Positions 9,767 through 18,355 of a stretch of DNA of 49,480 nucleotides are shown in pieces. The DNA is from Parvimonas sp. (GTDB taxonomy: Bacteria > Bacillota > Clostridia > Tissierellales > Peptoniphilaceae). The stretch is taken from the NCBI GenBank assembly GCA_022770425.1, contig JALEHY010000022.1:1-49480 (forward strand), given 5' to 3'. Positions within the stretch are counted from its first letter, which is position 1; each line of letters begins with the position of its first letter. The notes below the pieces were generated by a model. That model ran no database searches. It worked only from the letters and a program-made list of their open reading frames with translations, and was not told where the DNA came from. Position numbers and translations under genes: made by a program.

Positions 9767-10087
9767 TTAAATTTCTTCTGTTTCTTCTGATTCATCATCA
9801 ACTTCTTCAGTTTCATCGGTAGATTTTTCCACAACATGATGAATAGCAGATTTAACAAATTCCATTTTAGTTTTATCAGAAGAAGTTTCAATAACAACAT
9901 CAGTATCAGTCACTTCAATAACTGTACCTTTTATTCCGCCAATGGTAATTATAGAATCTCCTCTTTTTAAATTATCTCTCATATCTGCAATTTCTTGTTG
10001 TCTTTTTTTGTTTGGCTTTATCATAAAAAAGTATACAACCGCAACAAAACCAAGAATCATAACTATCTGCATTGTAAATGGATTCAT
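9767..10087 (-). CDS. yajC: Preprotein translocase subunit YajC
   Basis: A small accessory membrane protein of the Sec translocon, associated with SecDF. At 106 residues it has one N-terminal membrane segment (about residues 6-24, ending FFMIKPNKKRQQE), the conserved LKRGDSIITIGGIKGTV motif and a beta-rich cytosolic domain. The C-terminus is an acidic Glu/Asp/Thr tail, more extended than usual. It is transcribed alone, with its own extended -10 promoter and a strong terminator. It is divergent from the polysaccharide locus. Confidence 0.95.
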   Translation of the reverse strand: MNPFTMQIVMILGFVAVVYFFMIKPNKKRQQEIADMRDNLKRGDSIITIGGIKGTVIEVTDTDVVIETSSDKTKMEFVKSAIHHVVEKSTDETEEVDDESEETEEI

Positions 10088-10117
10088 GTTTTCCTCCTAA
10101 AATTTTATATATAGATA

Positions 10118-10146
10118 ATTTTATCACAAAATAAAGCATTTTTCAA
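10118..10146 (-). promoter_or_regulatory. yajC promoter
   Basis: Minus strand: TTGAAA (10141-10146), a 17-base spacer, and TAAAAT (10118-10123) preceded by TG as an extended -10. It lies back to back with the rightward promoter, the two -35 boxes being only 8 bases apart. Confidence 0.7.
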
Positions 10147-10154
10147 ACTTTTAT

Positions 10155-10182
10155 TTGATTTTTTTTCCTGTTATGTTATAAT
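10155..10182 (+). promoter_or_regulatory. Promoter of the rightward GT2-LicD-LicD operon
   Basis: TTGATT (10155-10160), a 16-base spacer and perfect TATAAT (10177-10182) with an extended TG. The start codon is 31 bases downstream, with TAGGAGAA as ribosome binding site. Confidence 0.75.
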
Positions 10183-10213
10183 ACCCTTGTTAATAAAAAT
10201 TTAGGAGAATTTT

Positions 10214-11197
10214 ATGGAAGAAAAAATCAGTGTAATTGTTCCGATATATAATGTTGAAAAATATTTAGAAAAATCCGTTGAGTCAATAATAAATCAAACA
10301 TACAAAAATTTGGAAATAATTCTTGTAAATGACGGTTCTACAGACAGAAGTTTAGAGATATCAAAAGAATATGAAAAAAAAGATATGCGAATTAAAGTCT
10401 ATGAAAAGATTAACGGCGGTTTATCAGATGCAAGAAATTTCGGATTTAATAAATCGTCCGGAGATTACATAATATTTATAGATTCAGATGACTATATAGA
10501 AACAGATATGATTAAATCTTTGTATACTAATATGAAAAAAGAGGATGCCGACGTTTCCGTTTGCGGTGTGTATAATGTATACTCTAACAAAAAAACACCT
10601 CAATGCGAAGATAAAAATATCTATTTCGTATGTAATAAAATTAAATTTTTAAAAGAATACTTTATCGGGAAATTAATTCCCGGTACAATATGCAATAAAC
10701 TTATTAAAAGAGAAATTGCATCAAGTATATCATTTCCTGTAGGTAAAATATATGAAGATGCATTTTATCATTATGACTTAATCAAATACGCTAAGAAATA
10801 TGTTATAACTACAAAACCTTATTATAATTACTTTCATAGAGAAAACAGTATAACAACGAAACCTTACAGCAAAAAAAATATGGACTGTATCGAAATATAT
10901 AAAAAATTCTATGACTATATTTTACAAAATGAGAAGACACTTATAAATGAAGCATTTTTCAGACTTAGTTATGCACATTTTACTGTTTTGGATAAAATGT
11001 TGGTGTCTAAAGATTATAAAAAGATTGACGAATACAAAAATGTTATATCATTTCTAAAAAATAATTATATAGATATATTTAGAAATAAAAATTTTAGAAT
11101 AACCAGAAGAGTTTCTGCAATTGCATTAAAAATTAATGTAAAACTATACAGATATCTGCTTATAAAAGATAATAGTAAAAACAAGGGAGTAAATTAA
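10214..11197 (+). CDS. Glycosyltransferase family 2
   Basis: An inverting GT-A fold transferase of 327 residues that adds a sugar to a polysaccharide repeat unit on a lipid carrier at the inner membrane face. VIVPIYNVEKYLEKS opens the nucleotide-binding domain; VNDGSTD and the metal-binding FIDSDDYIE follow. GGLSDARNFG is also typical of capsule and O-antigen GT2 enzymes. No strong membrane segments are visible, and the C-terminal third is AT-rich and lysine-rich. It is the first gene of the rightward operon and its TAA shares a base with the next gene's ATG. Donor and acceptor sugars cannot be told from sequence. Confidence 0.9.
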   Translation: MEEKISVIVPIYNVEKYLEKSVESIINQTYKNLEIILVNDGSTDRSLEISKEYEKKDMRIKVYEKINGGLSDARNFGFNKSSGDYIIFIDSDDYIETDMIKSLYTNMKKEDADVSVCGVYNVYSNKKTPQCEDKNIYFVCNKIKFLKEYFIGKLIPGTICNKLIKREIASSISFPVGKIYEDAFYHYDLIKYAKKYVITTKPYYNYFHRENSITTKPYSKKNMDCIEIYKKFYDYILQNEKTLINEAFFRLSYAHFTVLDKMLVSKDYKKIDEYKNVISFLKNNYIDIFRNKNFRITRRVSAIALKINVKLYRYLLIKDNSKNKGVN

Positions 11198-12012
11198 TGG
11201 AAAAGAAATATCTTTCAATGGAAGAAATAAAAAACAAAGAATTGGAAATATTAAAATATATCGATAATTTTTGCAAAAAAAATTCTATAAAATATTTTAT
11301 AAATTACGGAACCTTATTAGGAGCTATAAGGCATAAAGGATTTATTCCTTGGGATGATGACATTGATTTAATGATGAGCAGAAAAGATTATGAAAAATTC
11401 ATAAAGCTATTTGAAAAAGATGAAAGTATTTACAAAGTTATTCACTTAGGAAACGATAAAAAATACTTCAATAATTTTTTAAAAGTATATGACAGTTCAA
11501 CTGTGATCGAAGATAACCGAAATTACAAAACTTATGATGTCGGAATTTTTGTGGACATATTTCCCTATGATAATTTCAACGATTTAAAAGCGGTAAATAA
11601 AACTTATTTTTGGGAAAGTCTTAAACTGCTTTCTTTTTCAAAAAAAGAAAATATTCAATATGGAGACAGTAAACTAAAAGACTTTATAAGATACTTTTTT
11701 TGGCTAATCTTTAAAAATATATCACCTGTTTATTTTGCACACAAATCTGAAAAACTTATTAAAAAATATTCTACCGAAAAAGGAAATTTCTACGGTGTTT
11801 TGTCATCAAAATTTAAAGAGAAGGAGGTATTCAATGAAAATGTATTTGAAAAACTTATAACTTTGGAATTTGAAGGAATACAGCTTCCCGCTCCAAAAGA
11901 ATATGACAAAATACTAACTCAATATTATGAAAATTATATGCAATTACCTCCTGTAGAAAAACAATGCTATCCTCATGAGATAAAAGCATTTGTCAAAGAA
12001 AGGAATAACTAA
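11197..12012 (+). CDS. LicD family phosphotransferase, tandem copy 1
   Basis: A nucleotidyltransferase-fold protein of 271 residues in the LicD/fukutin family, which moves phospho-polyols or phosphocholine from a CDP donor onto glycans. The core YFINYGTLLGAIRHKGF then PWDDDID (acidic triad at residues 53-55) is intact, followed by VFVDIFP-like GIFVDIFP near residue 120. Its start overlaps the GT2 stop by one base, so it is translationally coupled. The next gene is a clear paralogue. Because CDP-ribitol genes are in the same locus and choline genes are not, ribitol phosphate is the more likely cargo; that is inference. Confidence 0.9.
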   Translation: MEKKYLSMEEIKNKELEILKYIDNFCKKNSIKYFINYGTLLGAIRHKGFIPWDDDIDLMMSRKDYEKFIKLFEKDESIYKVIHLGNDKKYFNNFLKVYDSSTVIEDNRNYKTYDVGIFVDIFPYDNFNDLKAVNKTYFWESLKLLSFSKKENIQYGDSKLKDFIRYFFWLIFKNISPVYFAHKSEKLIKKYSTEKGNFYGVLSSKFKEKEVFNENVFEKLITLEFEGIQLPAPKEYDKILTQYYENYMQLPPVEKQCYPHEIKAFVKERNN

Positions 12013-12014
12013 TT

Positions 12015-12827
12015 ATGAAACAAAAAATGACTCTTAAAGAAATACAAAATTGTCAACTGGATATTTTAAAATACATTGACCATATATGTAAAAAATATAA
12101 TATTGAATACTTTGTAAATTACGGTACGTTGTTAGGAGCTATAAGACATAACGGATTTATCCCTTGGGACGACGACATTGACATTTGTATGTACAGAGAT
12201 GAATATAATAAATTTATTACCGCTATGGAAAATGAAAAAAACGATAAATACAGTATATTATCAAAAGATACGTCAAAATGGTATTTTCAAAACTTTTTAG
12301 TTGTTATAGACAAAGATACAGTTCTTGAGGATCACATAAAGTATAAAAGACATGATACAAATGTATTTGTAGACGTATTTCCTATTGATAAATTTAATGA
12401 TTTAAATTTTGTAAAAAAAGCTCATCTTATGGTTACATTACGACAAATTTGTTATATAAAAAAAGAATACATACAATATGGCGACAGTAAATTAAAGGAC
12501 TTTTTAAGACTTATAGTTTGGTATTTACTTAGATGTGTGAATCCGAGATTTTTTACAAAAAGAATTGACCGCTTAATAAAAAAATATTCAGATGATAACG
12601 GAATGTATGAAGGAGCTATCGGAGTAAGTAAAGATAAATTTAAAGAAGTTTTTAAATCAGGAACATTAAAGGAACTTACAGAACATAAATTTGAAGATAT
12701 AATTGTTCCGATTCCTAAAAATTATGAAGTATTTTTAACACAACTTTATGGAGATTATATGAAAATACCAAGTGAAGAAGAAATCGCTAACAAGTCACAT
12801 CAATTAAATTCATATAAAATAAAATAA
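12015..12827 (+). CDS. LicD family phosphotransferase, tandem copy 2
   Basis: A 270-residue paralogue of the preceding gene that aligns along its whole length. Shared blocks include NYGTLLGAIRH, GFIPWDDDID (acidic triad at residues 52-54), the FVDVFP block and IQYGDSKLKDF. It differs most in the stretch after the active site and at the C-terminus, which suggests an old tandem duplication with a changed acceptor. It starts two bases after the stop of copy 1 and is the last gene before the shared terminator. Family membership is clear; donor and acceptor are unknown. Confidence 0.9.
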   Translation: MKQKMTLKEIQNCQLDILKYIDHICKKYNIEYFVNYGTLLGAIRHNGFIPWDDDIDICMYRDEYNKFITAMENEKNDKYSILSKDTSKWYFQNFLVVIDKDTVLEDHIKYKRHDTNVFVDVFPIDKFNDLNFVKKAHLMVTLRQICYIKKEYIQYGDSKLKDFLRLIVWYLLRCVNPRFFTKRIDRLIKKYSDDNGMYEGAIGVSKDKFKEVFKSGTLKELTEHKFEDIIVPIPKNYEVFLTQLYGDYMKIPSEEEIANKSHQLNSYKIK

Positions 12828-12847
12828 GGACCGTTGGTCCTTATTTT
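12821..12847. terminator. Bidirectional terminator between convergent polysaccharide operons
   Basis: A perfect 12-bp stem AAAATAAGGACC / GGTCCTTATTTT with a three-base loop. It overlaps the last codons of the LicD gene and ends 4 bases before the stop of the Wzz-like gene. The flanking A- and T-runs let it work on both strands. Confidence 0.85.
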
Positions 12848-12850
12848 ATT

Positions 12851-13882
12851 TTATAATTTATATGTTACTATTGCTAAAATATTTTTATCAAAATTTTTTA
12901 ATCTTTGAAGCAATCTTTCAAATGAACTATATCTTGTAATACCGTACTCTTCTACAATCAAAATATTTTCTGCATCTACTATATCCGAAATAGAATTTTC
13001 TTTTATGATCTTAACTCCTTCAATATCAATATTAAAATTTGACAACAGTTTTTTATTTGAACTTAATATACAAACTGTATTTAAATTAAATTTTTGTTTT
13101 TGATAATTTACAATTTTTATTATATCATCCATTGAGTCAATTTCCTGTACAAATTTGATTTTGTATTTAGAATAATCCCCTTCTCTGTTTATTGTAGGAT
13201 TAAATATATACAACACAAAATTTAATAATGCTATAAGTATAACTAAGGCAACTTCTATTACAAATACTTTAATTACCAGATTTTTTAAACTATATCCGCT
13301 ATTAATATTTTCTTTTGAAGTTAGCTCTTTTGAATAATTTGACTCTAATTTTTCAATTTTTACATTTTCATAAGTATTTTTGTATTTATCAATTATTAAA
13401 TCAAACTTTTTCTCTATTTCGTCATTAACTAATTTACTTGGAGTTAAAATTTTAACAGATACACCCAAGTTAGTTGATATATAATTTATTACTACCTTTT
13501 TTTCCCAATAATCAAAATTTGAATTTTTTAATGTAACAGCTGAAGTATCAAGTTCTTTTGCCATTTGATCCAATGTTTTTTCATCAACATCATTGAATAT
13601 ATAAGCTCCATTCAAATTTAACTCTAAAAGTCTTGTATAAAAATCCGAATACCCTCTTCTGCTATAAAGTGCATTTACATCAATTCCTTCAGGTGCGGTA
13701 ATTTTATAACTGATATATGTCGAATATTGAACTCCTTCTTTTACAATTGTCCTTTTGTTTATTGTCTTTATAACTAACGGAGAAATTACAGATAAACTAA
13801 GTACTAAAAAAAGTATGATATTAATTAACCTCTTTTTGTAAATATTAGCTAATAAATCTCCAAACGAATAATTTTCAAACAT
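12851..13882 (-). CDS. Wzz-like polysaccharide chain-length/copolymerase protein with degenerate kinase-like C-terminus
   Basis: A 343-residue inner-membrane protein likely to control polysaccharide chain length with Wzy. Membrane segments at about 20-38 and 203-228 bracket an extracytoplasmic domain, the Wzz/YveK layout. The remaining 115 residues are cytosolic. Their last part reads NTVCILSSN, then AENILIVEEYGITRYSSFERLLQRLKNF and NILAIVTYKL in successive blocks, resembling the core strands of BY-kinase P-loop domains such as CpsD, but the GxGKS/T phosphate loop is absent. No separate BY-kinase or CpsB phosphatase is in the locus. Last gene of the leftward operon, two bases after wzy. Confidence 0.75.
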   Translation of the reverse strand: MFENYSFGDLLANIYKKRLINIILFLVLSLSVISPLVIKTINKRTIVKEGVQYSTYISYKITAPEGIDVNALYSRRGYSDFYTRLLELNLNGAYIFNDVDEKTLDQMAKELDTSAVTLKNSNFDYWEKKVVINYISTNLGVSVKILTPSKLVNDEIEKKFDLIIDKYKNTYENVKIEKLESNYSKELTSKENINSGYSLKNLVIKVFVIEVALVILIALLNFVLYIFNPTINREGDYSKYKIKFVQEIDSMDDIIKIVNYQKQKFNLNTVCILSSNKKLLSNFNIDIEGVKIIKENSISDIVDAENILIVEEYGITRYSSFERLLQRLKNFDKNILAIVTYKL

Positions 13883-13883
13883 T

Positions 13884-15356
13884 TTAAATCCTCTCTTTTC
13901 CTAAAATTGTATATGAATTTGTTTTACCTATAAGTTTTGCAACGAAAAATATTAAAATAATTATTCCCCAAAACTGAAAAGTAAATAAACTAAAGAAACT
14001 TTCTGAAAAACTACTTCTTGGCATAAAGAATAAATTTGTTAGTATCATAAGCACACAAGTAAATCCTAAAGGTCTGTTATCATATGAAAGTCTTAACATA
14101 TATACAAACAAAGCTCCCAAAAACAAACTAAATAAAAATACTCCAATATATCCGTAATCCGTATAGTTTTCCATAATAAAACTACTACCTAAACCATGAC
14201 CGTCCAAATATTCTTTTTTCAAAACAATATATGATAAATTATGTGCATAGCTATTACTTTTTAATGCTAACTCCACACTGTTTGTAGTTTCAACAAACGG
14301 CTTTGTATTAAACAATATCTGACCTAAATTTCCCTTTGTAAAGTATTCGATTATCGAACCGAATGTAAAATTTACAAAACTTCTCACAGGTATATTACTG
14401 TTGTATAAATATCCTCTTGCTAAAACTCCAAAACTCGTTCCTTGTTTATAAATAAAATCAACTATTATATTAAAAAAATTAAAACCGGAAACTTCCGCTC
14501 CGTCTCTAATGTAGTTTAAAAACCCCATAGCAGCCATTAACGCAGGAACACTAAATATAATAGCGATTTTTTCTTTTGTCCCTATCCATAATTTTTTTAC
14601 ACCTTCTTGATTTCTTATAAAATAATACAAGAATGCAAACATCAAGCTGAGTATAAACGGGTTTCTTGTACCTATCAGCAGGTATATACCATTTGCAAAT
14701 ATATTACTTAATAATACTAATGTTGCACTTTTTTTATTTGGTTTGCTTGCAAGATATACACACATCGAATATATCATAAATGTAGATAAAATATAAGTAA
14801 AATAAGGTAATTGACTTTTAAAAGTAGCATAGTAAGTATAGTAATCCGTATTCAACTTAAAAAATAATCTCTCTAAAAGTCTTAATGTGTAGAAAGGATA
14901 GGAAACCAAATACACTGCCAAAGATACTATTCTTAAATTTTTCAAATATTTATCAACTTCATAACCATTGTCTTTTTTATTATTTCTGTAGGTTATCTTT
15001 AAAATTCGGTTACAAAAAATTCCTCCTAAAAATAATCCCATAACTGAAATAATAACTATGATAAAGGCAAATTGATAAGCATCTTTTTGATAGGTGTTAA
15101 ATATCGGTACTCTAAGATAATCTATCGTTGGACGAGATACCAAAAAAATAAAAATAGTTATATAAAAAAATAAATGTATTATATATTTTTTTATGTCTGT
15201 GAAACAAAATAGTAACACACTAATAAGTAACGACCACACTAAATAAAGTAAATTGTCTAATCTATTTGTGAAAATATAACTTACAGTCAAAACAAGTGTA
15301 ACTGCAAAGGAAAATGCAGTAATTGACGAATACACCTTTTTTAGACTATTATCCAT
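13884..15356 (-). CDS. O-antigen/capsule repeat-unit polymerase (Wzy-like)
   Basis: A 490-residue polytopic membrane protein with about ten or more hydrophobic segments and a large extracytoplasmic loop around residues 300-385. The middle holds GTRNPFILSLMFAF, a pattern seen in oligosaccharide repeat-unit polymerases (the TIGR04370-type family). Wzy proteins join lipid-linked repeat units outside the membrane. Context supports this: it sits between a GT4 gene and a Wzz-like gene in an operon begun by a priming sugar transferase. ATG at 15356 has GGAGGTGAG close upstream. Wzy proteins diverge strongly, so context carries much of the call. Confidence 0.8.
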   Translation of the reverse strand: MDNSLKKVYSSITAFSFAVTLVLTVSYIFTNRLDNLLYLVWSLLISVLLFCFTDIKKYIIHLFFYITIFIFLVSRPTIDYLRVPIFNTYQKDAYQFAFIIVIISVMGLFLGGIFCNRILKITYRNNKKDNGYEVDKYLKNLRIVSLAVYLVSYPFYTLRLLERLFFKLNTDYYTYYATFKSQLPYFTYILSTFMIYSMCVYLASKPNKKSATLVLLSNIFANGIYLLIGTRNPFILSLMFAFLYYFIRNQEGVKKLWIGTKEKIAIIFSVPALMAAMGFLNYIRDGAEVSGFNFFNIIVDFIYKQGTSFGVLARGYLYNSNIPVRSFVNFTFGSIIEYFTKGNLGQILFNTKPFVETTNSVELALKSNSYAHNLSYIVLKKEYLDGHGLGSSFIMENYTDYGYIGVFLFSLFLGALFVYMLRLSYDNRPLGFTCVLMILTNLFFMPRSSFSESFFSLFTFQFWGIIILIFFVAKLIGKTNSYTILGKERI

Positions 15357-15368
15357 ATCTCACCTCCA

Positions 15369-16469
15369 CTATTTTATTAAATCATTTATATTTTTCATCT
15401 GTTCTGCAACTGTAAATTTAGAAATGTAGTTCTTCATATCAACAATATCAATATGAACCTTTCCATCTAAATAATCAATAATTTTATTAACAGCATCATC
15501 TTCATTGTAAACTATTTTCCCGTACTTTTCTTTACAAGAAAGTTCTTTAACTCCGCCTACATCTGTTGAAACAAAAGGAACTCCTAAACTCATACCTTCA
15601 ACAATCGCACCTGAAAAACCTTCTTGTTTTGACATAGATAACATTAATTTCATATTTTTAATATATTTGTACGGATTTTTTTGATAACCTAAAAAGTGAA
15701 TAAAAGTTTCAAGATTGTCATTAGAAACTTTTTCTTTCAATTCATTTTCAAGTTCTCCTGACCCCATAAAATAAAAATGGTAATCTTTTTTTAACTCTTT
15801 AATTAATTTTTTTGCTATTTCATAAACTTCAAGTGAACCTTTTAAATTTTCAATTCTGCCTACTATACAAACTGATTTTTTTTCTATTTCAATATCTGTT
15901 TTTTCATTGGATTTTTCAACTATACTATCAAAATCATAACCGTTATAAATTACAGAAACTTTATCCTTATACTCCGGATATACTTCAATGATAGACTCTT
16001 TAGTCTTTTCCGAAACAGAAATAATATCACTTACATTCTTTAAATATTTTCTGTGACTTTCCATCTTATTTATATCTGCATTAAAAGATTCAATACTGCC
16101 ATGTATCCAAGAAATTTTTTTTACATTTTCTCTTTTTGAAAAAGGGAAAGGCGGATTGATTATAGTAAACGAAACTTCTATATCATATTTATCTTCTATT
16201 AAAATCCTTCTTACAAAATTCGGAAAGTATTTTCTAATTCTCCACAAAAACGCTCTTAACAATCTTGACTGTCTGTAACATTGCCAAGATTTTAAAATGT
16301 TTATTCTGTCATCAACCTTTTCAAAACCTTTATCAAAATGTTCAACCTCAAAAATATCAACCTCATATTTTTCTAAATCTAAGTTATTTACAATAGTTGA
16401 AAGTATTTTTTCAGCGCCTCCACCTAAAGAAAAACTCCACAAAAAAAATAAAATTCTCTTTTTTTTCAA
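15369..16469 (-). CDS. Glycosyltransferase family 4
   Basis: A retaining GT-B fold sugar transferase of 366 residues. The N-terminal WSFSLGGGAEKILS is the acceptor-side glycine loop. The C-terminal EGFSGAIVEGMSLGVPFVSTD contains the E-x7-E donor-binding motif, interrupted here for length. SVIYNGYDFD and VGRIENLKG mark the domain linker and start of the donor domain. It starts with TTG at 16469, with AGGGG seven bases upstream; no ATG in a suitable place is available. It lies 10 bases downstream of the third LicD gene. Linkage made is unknown. Confidence 0.9.
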   Translation of the reverse strand: MKKKRILFFLWSFSLGGGAEKILSTIVNNLDLEKYEVDIFEVEHFDKGFEKVDDRINILKSWQCYRQSRLLRAFLWRIRKYFPNFVRRILIEDKYDIEVSFTIINPPFPFSKRENVKKISWIHGSIESFNADINKMESHRKYLKNVSDIISVSEKTKESIIEVYPEYKDKVSVIYNGYDFDSIVEKSNEKTDIEIEKKSVCIVGRIENLKGSLEVYEIAKKLIKELKKDYHFYFMGSGELENELKEKVSNDNLETFIHFLGYQKNPYKYIKNMKLMLSMSKQEGFSGAIVEGMSLGVPFVSTDVGGVKELSCKEKYGKIVYNEDDAVNKIIDYLDGKVHIDIVDMKNYISKFTVAEQMKNINDLIK

Positions 16470-16479
16470 AAAATCACCC

Positions 16480-17325
16480 CTATTTATACAAATTGGGATA
16501 GCTTTTGTATCCTTTTTTTAAATCTAAAAATAACAGGTCATGATGTGGTACTTGCTTTTCCTTTGGAGGTAATTTCATATAATCTCCAAAGGCAGTTTTT
16601 AAATATCCGTCATAACCAATCGGAATAGGCATTTTTGTATCCTCAAACTGAATATACAAATTATCTGTAAACCATTCTTTTTTATATACTTTTTTCATAT
16701 AATATGGACCTGAACAAAGTTCTGTTATAAATTCCGAGTCAAAAATGCTATATTTAGTCATTTTTCGTTCAGCAAATTTCCAAATTTTATATCTTATATT
16801 TTTTGACTTAAAAACAGAAAGCAAAACCTTTGAGATTTTTTTCTTTAATCCTCCGTGTTTTTCAGGCAAAACCTGTGCACAAAACAAAGAATAAACAAGT
16901 CCCCATACAATCTGCATCTTTCTTTGAAAACTTCCCGTTGGACAACCGTCTAAAGGAAGAATATCAAGTGCAACACCGTGACTTATTTCAAGTCCTTTTT
17001 GATAAGGTTTTATTGCCGTTGTTTCGTTATCTCTTATAGTTATAAAAAGGTTATGGTCAACTAAATTTTTATCAGCTTTAACCAATGTATATTTTTTTAC
17101 ATCTGCCCTTTCATTCCATAAAATAACTAATTTTTCATAATCATCACGTGGCATAAAAAAGTCTAAGTCATCATCCCAAGGTATAAAACCGCCATGTCTT
17201 AAACTTCCTATTGCCCCTCCGCCACACAGATAACAAAGTAAATTATTTTCTTTACAAAAATTTACAAAATATTTAGCCATTTCCAAACTTTTTAGTTGTA
17301 ATTCTCTTAAATCTATATTTTCCAT
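16480..17325 (-). CDS. LicD family phosphotransferase, third copy, next to tarJ
   Basis: A 281-residue LicD/fukutin-family protein, more distant from the two tandem copies. The core reads CGGGAIGSLRHGGFIPW, then DDDLDFFMPRDDY, with the acidic triad at residues 51-53, and GVALDILPLDGCP replaces the FVDIFP block. I choose ATG 17325, which aligns with the N-termini of the other LicD proteins, though its ribosome binding site is weak. An in-frame TTG 30 bases earlier would overlap tarJ by 20 bases. Being directly after tarI and tarJ makes it the best candidate for a CDP-ribitol-dependent ribitol-5-phosphate transferase. That is inferred from context. Confidence 0.88.
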   Translation of the reverse strand: MENIDLRELQLKSLEMAKYFVNFCKENNLLCYLCGGGAIGSLRHGGFIPWDDDLDFFMPRDDYEKLVILWNERADVKKYTLVKADKNLVDHNLFITIRDNETTAIKPYQKGLEISHGVALDILPLDGCPTGSFQRKMQIVWGLVYSLFCAQVLPEKHGGLKKKISKVLLSVFKSKNIRYKIWKFAERKMTKYSIFDSEFITELCSGPYYMKKVYKKEWFTDNLYIQFEDTKMPIPIGYDGYLKTAFGDYMKLPPKEKQVPHHDLLFLDLKKGYKSYPNLYK

Positions 17326-17335
17326 ATTAAAATTT

Positions 17336-18355
17336 TTAAATCTCCCATTTAGCAACCGTTTTAAAAGGTGTATTCAAATCAGTTTTAAAAAATCTATGAA
17401 TATCATCAATACTTCTAATAACATTATCTTCAAAAATTATTGACTTAAATCTGTTTTGAATTTTTTTGTTGCTAAGCATATTAACTGCATTTTCAAAATC
17501 TTCTCTTCCGGATCTTGAACACCCGATAAAAGTCAGTCCTTTTTCCAAAATATCTCTTGTATTTACAGAAACTTTATTTTCACTCACACCCATAAGCATA
17601 ACAGAACCTTGCGGGTTTATATATTTTATAATACTGTTTATGGCATCTTCGCTTCCAATACCGCCTGCACATTCAAAAGCGTGATCTGTAGAAAAACCAT
17701 CAGGAATATTATCGGTAGAATAAACTTCATCAACAAAGGAAAATAACTTTAATTTTTCCAAATTTCTCCCAACAACAACTATCTTACTTTTAGGAAATTT
17801 ATATTTCAAAACATTTGCCATTACAAAACCCAAACTTCCATTACCAAAAATTGTAATTACATTTTTATTTTTCAATGAATTTTGTTCAAATCTGTTCAAT
17901 GCATGAAATCCCACAGAAACAAATTCAAGTATACTTGCAACCTGTAACTCTATATTTTCAAATTTTACCAACCTGTCTGCAGAAATTTTTACAAATTCTC
18001 TCATAAAACCGTCATGTCCGCTTGACAAAAAGTATACACCTTTTACATAATTTTCGTAAACTTCATCATCAGCATTGCAAGGAGGCGTATTAGGAATCAT
18101 AACAACTTTATCTCCAACCTTAAAATTTCCCGTCGGATCAAAAACAACTTCTCCACATGATTCATGAATAGGAGCCATTGGCAATTTTTTTGCCAAAACT
18201 TTAGAATCTCTTTTTCCTAAATAATACCTTTGATCTGCATGACAAAGTGAAACATAAATAGGCTTTACTACCACTTTATCATCAAATAAATCTTCATCAA
18301 CATACTTTACAGAAATAAATCCGGGTTTAATTAGTTGAAAAATTCTATTAATCAT
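17336..18355 (-). CDS. tarJ: Ribulose-5-phosphate reductase TarJ (ribitol-5-phosphate dehydrogenase)
   Basis: Reduces D-ribulose 5-phosphate to D-ribitol 5-phosphate with NADPH, providing the substrate for TarI. At 339 residues it is full length for the zinc-binding medium-chain dehydrogenases. TarJ-specific features include SLCHADQRYYLGKRD, VVMIPNTPP, YFLSSGHDGFM and the Rossmann block FGNGSLGFV. DHAFECAGGIGS and GLTFIGCSRSG also match what I recall of staphylococcal TarJ. It overlaps tarI by 8 bases, the usual tarIJ arrangement, which fixes the call over a generic alcohol dehydrogenase. Acts in the cytosol. Confidence 0.92.
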   Translation of the reverse strand: MINRIFQLIKPGFISVKYVDEDLFDDKVVVKPIYVSLCHADQRYYLGKRDSKVLAKKLPMAPIHESCGEVVFDPTGNFKVGDKVVMIPNTPPCNADDEVYENYVKGVYFLSSGHDGFMREFVKISADRLVKFENIELQVASILEFVSVGFHALNRFEQNSLKNKNVITIFGNGSLGFVMANVLKYKFPKSKIVVVGRNLEKLKLFSFVDEVYSTDNIPDGFSTDHAFECAGGIGSEDAINSIIKYINPQGSVMLMGVSENKVSVNTRDILEKGLTFIGCSRSGREDFENAVNMLSNKKIQNRFKSIIFEDNVIRSIDDIHRFFKTDLNTPFKTVAKWEI

